Origin: Homarus americanus
Lineage: Eukaryota > Arthropoda > Malacostraca > Decapoda > Nephropidae
Assembly: GCF_018991925.1 (NCBI RefSeq)
Contig: NW_024755055.1
Span: 1-64,000 of the forward strand
Direction of reading: 5' to 3'
DNA length: 64,000 nucleotides
Positions 54,776 through 64,000 of the stretch are shown here, one piece after another. The notes below the pieces were generated by a model that worked only from the letters and a program-made list of their open reading frames with translations, was not told the origin of the DNA and ran no database searches. The position numbers were made by a program, and so were the translations under genes. Every line of letters begins with the position of its first letter. Positions within the stretch are counted from its first letter, which is position 1.

Positions 54776-56562
54776 TGGAAGCCAAACAGGGAGAGCAGGA
54801 GGTGGTGTCACATTACTTGCCGTCGATAACACTATTGGCTGGTGGAACAGAGTCACAAGGGGGAGACATAAATGAACTCTACAATTATGTCACAATGAAA
54901 GATAACCTACAAAACAAAGGTGCATCTCTAAAATGGAGTAAAAATAAATTATATTCATAATCACTGATGCATATGTATGACATCTTACAGATGTGGCTAA
55001 ATATACAGAAAAACACAGTGCCTAGTAGCCTCAATAAAGTAAAGGGGATGTAACATCACTGTTCAAGATGAATCATGAAACAGTGGGGGGGGGAGGGGTA
55101 ACAGGGAGCTTTATTGAGAAGGTGGGAGAGCAAGGGGGAAGGAGGAGAAGGGAGGGGGATTGTACTTGGTATACAGCCAGCTGGACAGGGTTCTACTGAC
55201 TTCTAGGAGGGCCTGCATTTAGTATACAATTTTAATGATGGACAAAATATTGCAATCAGGCTACAAGGCTAATTGTATGTTATATAACACCAGCCCTGTT
55301 GTTTTATTTGCATTTCCACAGTTGGTACATATCAACACTGCATCTTCAATTCACTTTAAAAAAAAAGAGGAAAAAAATGCATTTAGTACCATAAAAGGAT
55401 CATCTCCCTTTCATTAAACAGAAAGAGAATAAAATGATGCATCTATCTTCTGCAAATGACTGCTCGCTCTCGCTCTCTCTCTCCAGTGGCAAAACCATTT
55501 TCATTTACACCTCAAATATATGGTATACAATTTCAAGAAATAAGCAAGTAAACTATGATAATAAATGAATATATATATATATGAAGAGAAACCAAAACTT
55601 TTCAATGGTGACTTGAAGAGTTGCAGTTTCTGTGTTCCAACCTACGGAAAACTACCAAATTGCTCTGTCGATATCTTGTAAAGCCAACGTTTTATATTTC
55701 AGGGCTGATGGGAAACCAACTTCATTGAGTGGTGCAATATTTACATAACTATTAAAATGAATGTTTAGAAAAGAGCCATCCCGTTGTGCACGATGACACA
55801 ACACCGCAGGTCATCAGGGCATGTGGTCCTTGGTACCATTACTATCCCAAGTTCTGCAGTAGTGCTGGTGGAATAGGGTTGAATAGTCACTTCTCATGCA
55901 GGATAATTCATAGGATCTCTGCTTCCTCTTACAAATATTTGTGGTTTGAGCAGTTAAATCAGCAAAAGAACATATGATTCCTCCAAATGTCCCCTCTCAG
56001 CAATATGTACTATCATGGACATTGAGAGGATTAGCAACCATCTGTCTTTATGTACACTCACGTCAGAACCACTGGACACAGTCATCATCATACTAAGACA
56101 CTTGCACAGAGATTACTGGTTCCTCCAATCAGTCTCTTGGCATCATCAGAGCTGAATGAACCAAACTAAAAATCCATCCTTTATAAACAAGAGTCAAAAG
56201 CACTTCTGGTCAAGAATAGGGCCTCCGGTGACCCCCAAGGCGAACCCTGGTATGTGCACTGCCCACCCTCAACCCTTGCCTCATCTGACCACTCATGTGC
56301 TATGGTGACACTACACTGGCTAAGGACCAGGTGAGCTGATCTGGAACATTTCTTTAACAGTTGTCATTCTATGGAGACATCTTTGGTATCTGCCCTGATT
56401 CTGATCACCATCAAGTGCATATGTGTGAATGGTCAAGTGAGAGGTCGGGTTACTGCTCCCTGATACCATGCGGTTCTCCTGCTTGGGTGAGTTGGCCCAA
56501 TCAGACAAACTGACTTTCTACCAGAGAGAGGGCTGAGGGAGCAGTTTTGGCTCTTCCCGTGT
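54776..56562 (-). other. Probable SRPK 3' UTR / downstream region
   Basis: No coding frame recognised. AATAAA-type signals read on the - strand near 55112-55117 and 55303-55308. A purine-rich GGGGGAGG block is at 55084-55160 and a CT run at 55470-55484. Confidence 0.5.
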
Positions 56563-56772
<210 letters not shown>

Positions 56773-57411
56773 TTACATTTAAATCAATGAATAAAACTTA
56801 ACAATCTACAACATTAAGAATATTACAACAACTAAGTACCAATACAGTGTTATGTTTTTATGCTATTTTGAGGAAAACTTTAGTTTTATGAAAACAATAT
56901 CTATTTCAAGAAATAAAAAAGTAAATGGTTACATGATGCAATAAGTACCAGCAGCTCTTTTAAAAGCTAATGTTTCCATAGTGATTATAGACTGGAGGCC
57001 ACATACCTAATGTTCTGCTTAAGACAAAGAAAGACACTTAAGATACACAGTAGCTTATACACCTGAATGTCTCACAATATGGCATCTGTTGAAGTTTGTG
57101 AGGCAAAACTCTACTTGGCCCAGACTGGAATACACCATATCCTGTAACTCTGATACTGTCAATAATGTTCTTCCAGTTTCACATTACTCTGGGTCAAACT
57201 TCATCTGAGATACTATAAGTAATAAAGATCATGTCTTCTGAAATGATGTCAACTACTTTGATGCTGAGGTCAAAGATGAAGGTCTCCTCTGCATTCACTT
57301 AACCCAAGTACCTTTCCTGCCAAGTAATTTAGTCTATGTTATGTCATCCCTAATAGCTGTCAAATTTAATATGAAAAATAATTACAAAAATAACAGTGAT
57401 ATGACTACAGT

Positions 57412-57520
57412 ACAAGGGGTCCCCGAGTTATGAACAGGTTCTTTTCCTGAGGATGTTCTTAAGTCGGAAATGTACACAAGTCGGAACACATGCTATGTGC
57501 ATATACTTACAGAACAATGT
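57412..57520. mobile_element. Pogo/Tigger-type end in SRPK intron
   Basis: AAGGGGTCCCCGAGTTATGA then CTTAAGTCGGAAATGTACAC AAGTCGG resemble the end of a pogo-type element (GGTCCCCGAGTTACG). Right end not found. Confidence 0.45.
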
Positions 57521-57911
57521 TTAAAATCTCACTATATCATAGCCTAAGTCCTTATATACATCTAAAATTCTATAGGAGGAACTTTAAAATATAGTAAAGC
57601 ATAAGTTCTCCTTATGAAGCTGGAGGAAACATTTAATCTACTTCCTTTTGAAGAAAAAAATAATACATACCGTATACTCTTGAGACATTACCATACAGTA
57701 CTGTATATCACATCCATTACATGGAATATATTGAAATAACTTTAAATTAAAAAATTATCAGCCTAAGGCTCTGAGCATTCCTTAATCCTATTTAATTTAA
57801 GAAGCTCTGTGATGTAGTCCATTCTCTTAGTGAAACTGACTTGTGACAAGTTCTAAACTTGATAACAATTTAAAGATATGAATCACCCAGAAACTCAATT
57901 TTGAGATACTA

Positions 57912-58208
<297 letters not shown>

Positions 58209-59088
58209 TCATCAAAATGCAAGAATATCAACACCAAGAAAATTCAAATTCATGGGAGTACATTTATACTGACGATACTGTATTTATAGCATCATAGTTG
58301 GAACTCCATTATTGTGAAAGAGTGAAAATGGATCTCATAATCCTGATGGTCTGTTGGAAGCAGTTTGGATACAAGATACAGTAGACTCAACTTTCAGTAC
58401 AAGAAGGTGTGGTGTGACTTACAATACACTTGAATGCCTTCAATTCCCCAGTTATGAAGTCAGGTAGTACCCATTCACAGCTAGGTCGACAGGGGGGGTA
58501 CCCTGGATGTAAACCAGCAACCCCAGGCATAAAAGACAAGTTACATATCTACACTATTGTTGCACTGCTTTCTGTCCTTGTAAGTTTCCTCAAATACTAC
58601 ATGTACATACATGTTTGATGTTCTAATGCCTCCCAGAGTTATAATTTTATCCAACCATACCAATTTACAACTATAATTACCAGTATTTTCACAAATCAAT
58701 AGACATACTTGATTTATGATAATACTGTTTTAAATAAGGTGATGAACTTAGAATTCCTGGGTAAAGGCAGAGCCTGTTCACAAAGGCAGTCAATAGTTCT
58801 TCTTTGTGAACTATACCAGTATGAATATACGCCATGAATTTTCAGTTTAAAATGAAAGGTGAAGGATCAAATGGTGGGTGAAGACCGCTTTTCCTCCATA
58901 GAGGTTTTTAACATTCCTTTAAGCAGAATAAACCCAATATGCATTCAAATTTTGAATTTCTGTTGGACCTCAATATTTGCAAACCAATGACTGGTGCACA
59001 CATTTAAAAGTGCTTGGCAATAGTTCTCAAGAGGTAGAGCTTATACCATGAGCTGTACTGTCTACTGTATATGTTGCTGTTTTTTTTT

Positions 59089-59338
59089 AAATTGGTTATT
59101 TTGCAAAATTCCCGGCATGCATAATGCATATTGGTAATTTTACAAAATAACTTACAAACAGGTTAAACAAGGTAAAAAATAAAACAGGACCACTTAACTG
59201 TGTATCAATCTACACGAGCCATACTATCCTATCCTAACAACCTAACCATAAGGTTAGGTTAGTTTAGGTTGCCTGTTTGTAAGTTATTTCGCAAAATTAC
59301 CAATATGTATGGCATTAATTTTGCAAAATAACCGATTT
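59089..59338. mobile_element. 250-bp MITE with ~75-bp inverted ends
   Basis: AAATTGGTTATTTTGCAAAATT at the left (split here: AAATTGGTTATTTTGC and AAAATT) is matched by its complement ending at 59338 and the pairing continues to ACTTACAAACAGG / CCTGTTTGTAAGT. The loop holds an AACCTAACC-ATAA-GGTTAGGTT palindrome. No coding. It is in an SRPK intron and abuts a SINE. Confidence 0.85.
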
Positions 59339-59340
59339 GT

Positions 59341-59640
59341 AACTGTTAGCATGCTCGCCTTGCAAGCAAGTGGTGGACCCAGGTTCCATACCTGGACTGG
59401 GTGAAACTATGGACAAGAGTCTTTACACCATTTTCCTCTGTCTACCTTTCAGTAATTGAGAACCTAGATATTAATCAATTTATGGATAGTGTTCCGCGGT
59501 AATGGTTAGCCAGAGCTGTTGGTCAGTTATCCGGTCTTCTCAGACTCTTACTTGGCGTTGAATCATATACTGTAGCTCATTAACTTAGGGTGTGGTTGGT
59601 GTACTGGTGACAGCTTTTACACCTTAAAAAAAATCATGCC
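59341..59640 (+). mobile_element. tRNA-Ala(TGC)-derived SINE in SRPK intron
   Basis: GTTAGCATGCTCGCC with an anticodon arm CTCGC-CTTGCAA-GCAAG (anticodon TGC at 59361-59363) and box B GGTTCCATACC (59382-59392). A unique body follows to an A-rich tail (TTAAAAAAAATC near 59625). The D-arm is partly lost against the MITE. The tRNA gene is not functional, and the body differs from the 13.5-kb SINEs. Confidence 0.65.
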
Positions 59641-60100
59641 GAGGTGGCCCTAGAAATGGCACCATTTTTGAGGTGCTTGCATGGCTGTGTTGTTGTCTGG
59701 TTACCATAACGACGATGACAGCTCGTTTCATGGCCAGAAAAACATGTACAGTACTCCTAGTTCAACTCGTGATTTCTTGAAGAAATTATTATTTCTTGTA
59801 CTTATTGGCTAAATATAAATTTGTAGAAAAGAGATTCAGCTTTCTAATGGTGCAAAAAAAATGAAATATCTCCATTACGGTGCATCCTACATGTATGTGC
59901 ACAACAATATCTCGCATGATTTGCTCCATTTTCTATGTAGCAAAATGAACCCCGCCCTGGGCAGACAGCGCACATAAATATACCCGCCCTTCATGTGCTA
60001 GACTTAAGTATCTTCTTGACTAGAATATTATTTTTGAGGGATGGGGATTTCCAGGCAGGAAAGAAACCCCCTAAATATACCCCTGCCTTGATCAACTTCA

Positions 60101-60508
<408 letters not shown>

Positions 60509-60704
60509 TTAAGAGAAAGCAATAAAAACTAATCCATTATAAATGAGCTTCAAATTAACGTAATTCTCATTAACTGATAAAAATACAGCTTCGAATAACT
60601 ACATTTTATTTACTTTTCCTAATATATTTCTAACTTGTATGAAGAGCAATGTGTACAAGACAATTCTTCATGAATACCAAGTGGTAAAACATAAATATTA
60701 GCAC

Positions 60705-60872
60705 CTTCATCCTCAGGGGGAAGCCTCATATCTGGAGTTATCTCAGACTCTGAGCGGCCCAGCGTGGGGCGGGGGCTGTCGTGGCCATTCATGAGTGGGT
60801 CTAGTGAGAGGCCCACCGCCCCACCCGGCCGCACATCTCCTTCACACATCTCTGCCAGACTCTTGCGGTGTT
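60705..60872 (-). CDS. SRPK: SRPK spacer exon
   Basis: Acceptor TTGGCCTGCAG|AACACC and donor GATGAAG|GTGCTA. It encodes KSLAEMCEGDVRPGGAVGLS and LMNGHDSPRPTLGRSESEIT then PPEDE, a low-complexity, acidic and serine-rich part of the SRPK insert that separates the two kinase lobes. 168 bases with phase 1 at both ends. Spacers vary widely between species, so the call rests on its in-frame position next to the DLG exon. The kinase N-lobe and catalytic loop must lie above 64000 or in undetected exons. Confidence 0.85.
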
Positions 60873-62205
60873 CTGCAGGCCAATCACAAAACACATGTTA
60901 GTCATGCACCTATTGCTACTCGCATTAGTTCGCAACTTGTAAAAACATATTTGGACTGGATAAGTAATAACTTTAAGTGTGAAGCGGAGGGTATGATAAT
61001 ACAGGTATGAATCACATCAGCATTTTCAAGGATTAGTTCATACAACTCAAGCCACATGTTTCTTACAGGGTAAGCCAACAAGAGGTTTAATGGTACATCT
61101 AAGTAGTGTGGTGATCACTTGCATTAAATGAGACCATTGGGTTCTCTGCTATATAATGTATATGGTATGGGCAACAGGAAGGTATTACCCATACTAACTA
61201 CAATTTACTTAAGCTCAGGAGTCATCAGACAAAGGTGAGATTCTTTTATAATTACTTTCAGCACACTAAAGAGGTCGTCTTTACTATATAAAAAAACAAA
61301 ATTATAATTCTAACCAATTATCTAAATATTAAATGGTGTGAAATTGTCTTTAAATGTGCTGAATTATGTACTGCACTTAAGTTCTTTCTCAGATATTACA
61401 GTGATGTGTACAGATGCATGCATGTGAAAATATAATATACAAGAGTGAATACTTGTTCCAAGTTAAGTTTTAATATCTAATATGAATCTGGAAAGAAATG
61501 CATTTTTTGCTTACTTCAAATCCTTATTTACATAGAATAATATTCATATTGACAACCACTGTACACTTGAGCCCTTCTAATTTGTCCTTAACTAATTCAG
61601 GCTTTGCAGTGTCAAATTACTCAGCAATTTTAGGACACTGAGACTCAAATGTTTGAATTACACCTTAGTTGTCAAATTTACCCATCCTTACGACAAGTTG
61701 AAAATTGTGTTCCTGCATGGAAGAACAATGCCACAGGCATAGCTCTATGAGGAGGCTCCATGTGAACATCTTTGAGCAGGCAAAAGTCAAGCAAGAAGAA
61801 TAAATCTTCATTTTAAATAGTACGACCACAATAAATGCAGGCATAAGGTTGGGTAATAAAAGAATATTGGACCCCCATCACTGAGATGCATGACAACTGT
61901 ACAGTGCCTCCAATAAACTACTGTACCGATAGTTTAAATGTCAGAGAAGTTTACAATCAAAACATCCCTGATTCCAACCAAACCCACAGATCAATTACCT
62001 GGCTAAATATCCCATAGATTTATACTGTATATATTTTAATATCTTGTGAGTTTATACTTGAAATTACTCTTTTTTTTTTCAATAAAATGTGCTGGAGTGA
62101 ATATTCGTGTTTATCTTTTATCAGCTTTACAACACTTCATTTACCACTAAAGTATTACCCTGTATATAGATTTACACTTAAATATCTTAATATGTGGCAG
62201 GTATA
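60873..62205. other. SRPK intron, no gene recognised
   Basis: AT-rich intron sequence with no recognisable exon or repeat family. Confidence 0.5.
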
Positions 62206-62207
62206 TA

Positions 62208-62738
62208 CAATAAAACTCTCTTTATCCAGATTAATTGGAAGGAACTCCAGTCCATATTAAGTGAATTCCTGATAAAGCAAATTCCAGAGGGGTTTATTTA
62301 ATCTGGAAAAAGTTTGGATTAACCAAGAAAAATCAAGACTACAATTCGGATTGCCGTCTGGCACACATGAACCCCAGCCCCAGTCACTTTGTTTACAAGC
62401 CAGTCACACTGCTACAACCCCCATGTGTGCATCTCTTAACTCCTGTGGACTATTTGTGATTTTGTGGACTAATTATCATGGCATCCAAAGATAAGACAAC
62501 TTCAAAAGGAAGTCAGAAATGAGTTTAACTTGAAGGACAAACAAGAATTATATACATTATACTGCTGGTTAGTTATTCAGAAGTGTTTAATTGTTTTTCC
62601 ACCACACGTGTAGATGCGGACTATTTCATGTTAATCCGGACTCAATCTGGATGAACAGAAATTAGTCTGGAGTGGTTTGCCAGTCTGGATGAAGCAGAAA
62701 TCTGAATAAAAAGACTCCGGATTAAGAGGGTTTTACTG
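62208..62738 (+). mobile_element. Short Tigger-like element in SRPK intron
   Basis: Left end CAATAAAACTCTCTTTATCC and inverted right end GGATTAAGAGGGTTTTACTG. It retains the transposase start (ATGGCATCCAAAGATAAGAC) but stops within about 15 codons. TA precedes the left end. Confidence 0.7.
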
Positions 62739-62739
62739 T

Positions 62740-63640
62740 TGTGAAAATAGTAACTTAAGAAATATATTACAGTACTGTACTGTATATATCTTCTAATAAA
62801 ATGTTCTGGAGGGGATATTAGTGTGTTTACCTTATGTATAAATAATGTTAATACTATACCTGTAATTGAGATGTAGTTCTATTTTATTATCATATGATTA
62901 TCTTTGTTTCACTTCATTAGATCACTACTGTTAGAGAGTTCTGAAATAGTGGTATACATGAGTCTGGTGTAGTTGTATAGGCTGTGGAATGCATTGATAT
63001 TTTTCATATTTAAATAGCTGCCATTTTATGTTATTTTGGTTGGTGTGTCTAATATGGCAGTAAATGAGGTTAAAGCCATGCAGGATATAAAAGTCTATTC
63101 CTTGTGGACAACCTGAAAATACTTGACAGGATTGAGCCAATTTGGTTTACTTTTTTGTACTGTACTACCCAAATTTTTCACCAGAATTTTTGAGAAAAAA
63201 AAACACTATCTTGATCCAATGAAGGTAGAGCCCAGTAGTTAGTATTGGAGGTGTTTAAATGTATATAAAAGTATCTTTTTATTACAGTAGTTAGTTTTCC
63301 TCTTTCAAAGAAGGTGCATGAAAAGTACCGTTTGTATATAAAAAAATTAAGCTTTAATTCCACACCACAGCAAAATTTGAAACCTGAATGAAGAGTATCA
63401 CTGTGTGTGTGACTGCATTTAAGCTTGACTGAAAAGGAGGCACTGTCAATTCTATCCAAATTAAATTCTGCTACAAGATGAAGTGCCTTCAGTGACTACC
63501 GATTCTGGATCCGACAACCTCATCACTCCAAAAGATTTCTAAAATATCATGTCATCACTGTGAGCAATTGCTATTGTGAAAATTGTATGAAAGATGTTTT
63601 AGTAAAGGAGAGATGATAAACATAAACGGAAGTGAGCACG
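62740..63640. other. SRPK intron, nothing recognised
   Basis: AT-rich, no coding signal. A (CGCA)n run is at 63639-63651. Confidence 0.5.
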
Positions 63641-63652
63641 CACGCACGCACA

Positions 63653-64000
63653 CAGTATTACCCCGCTTAACGCGGTTTCGCTTAGCGCGTTTTACCGTAT
63701 ACGCGGTGCCTCGCCAGAGCCGAACTTTCACTTAACGCGGGTTTTTTCCACGTATACGCGGTGAGTGTCCGGCTCGAGACGCTATTTTCAGATTCGCCCC
63801 ACCCGCCTGCTCCCGCCTCCTCCCTCCGCTTGGGCAACCTGAGCGGTAAGGTTGCGCAGTGTGTGTCTTTGTTGCGTTATCACTGACGTCATATGACGTA
63901 TCGGACTGTGATTGGCCATGCATCCCTACCCCCCTTTGCTGCTAGCTGTAATTGGCTTAAAGTATTATGACGTGACCACCCGGGGAAGGGAGGGAGGGAG
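63653..64000 (+). mobile_element. Left end of a second Tigger family, continues past window
   Basis: CAGTATTACCCCGCTTAACG then CGGTTTCGCTTAGCGCG; the following 250 bases parallel the 5' region of the Tigger at 50338 (the word GACGTCATATGACGTATCGG is shared near 50570 and 63885). The flank is a CGCA repeat, so the TA target is not clear. Confidence 0.7.

Noticed and set aside
61000..64000. Further upstream SRPK exons in the window
   Set aside because: I looked on the - strand for the HxD catalytic loop and the Gly-rich loop and saw none; the N-lobe exons are probably beyond 64000.

Overview
The window looks like a repeat-dense eukaryotic genome, most likely an arthropod and probably a decapod crustacean. 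Genes have introns with GT/AG junctions, TA microsatellites are very long, TTAGG-type (arthropod telomere-like) repeats are scattered, and the mobile elements (Tigger/pogo, hAT, CR1/Jockey/I-type LINEs, Gypsy with or without env, tRNA-Ala SINEs) match the mix I know from decapods. Most long open frames in the window belong to broken transposons, not host genes. There are two assembly gaps (22516-22614 and 36092-36191).

Two host genes are supported. (1) The last two coding exons of a METTL7-type (TMT1) thiol S-methyltransferase lie on the + strand at 8097-8215 and 17388-17645, separated by a 9.2-kb intron filled with transposons. (2) The last four coding exons of an SR-protein kinase (SRPK) lie on the - strand between 60872 and 56563, with in-phase junctions and the family ending HPWLNS. 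Earlier exons of both genes lie outside the window or were not found. A possible first coding exon of an unidentified membrane protein is at 28340-28485. The two recognised genes are functionally unrelated and transcribed in opposite directions.

Layout: 1-7.2 kb, hAT-like MITE, a decayed LINE with zinc-knuckle ORF1, and an env-bearing Gypsy element lacking gag and RT. 7.2-17.6 kb, METTL7 exons around a - strand LINE (8.36-12.8 kb), two tRNA-Ala SINEs (13.5-14.2 kb), and unidentified decayed coding DNA (14.4-16.8 kb). 17.7-22.3 kb, AT-rich DNA with a compact cluster of small, broken ORFs on both strands, two or three with TATA boxes; this resembles an endogenous DNA-virus fragment and is the most unusual part of the window. 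22.3-28 kb, gap, TA arrays, a LINE 3' end, a TTAGG array, a 640-bp polypyrimidine block and a 32-bp minisatellite. 28.8-33.3 kb, a GTF2IRD2-like hAT element split by a LINE. 33.6-36.1 kb, Gypsy remnant and an RT tail fragment. 37.2-40 kb, a Tigger deletion derivative and a short hAT. 40.2-43.6 kb, two head-to-head LINE pieces. 43.8-48.9 kb, a complete but dead Gypsy element with 154-bp LTRs, apparently nested in a hAT-like element. 50.3-52.85 kb, a full-length dead Tigger. 53-64 kb, the SRPK 3' region, exons and introns, with a 28-bp minisatellite, a 250-bp MITE, a SINE and further Tigger ends.
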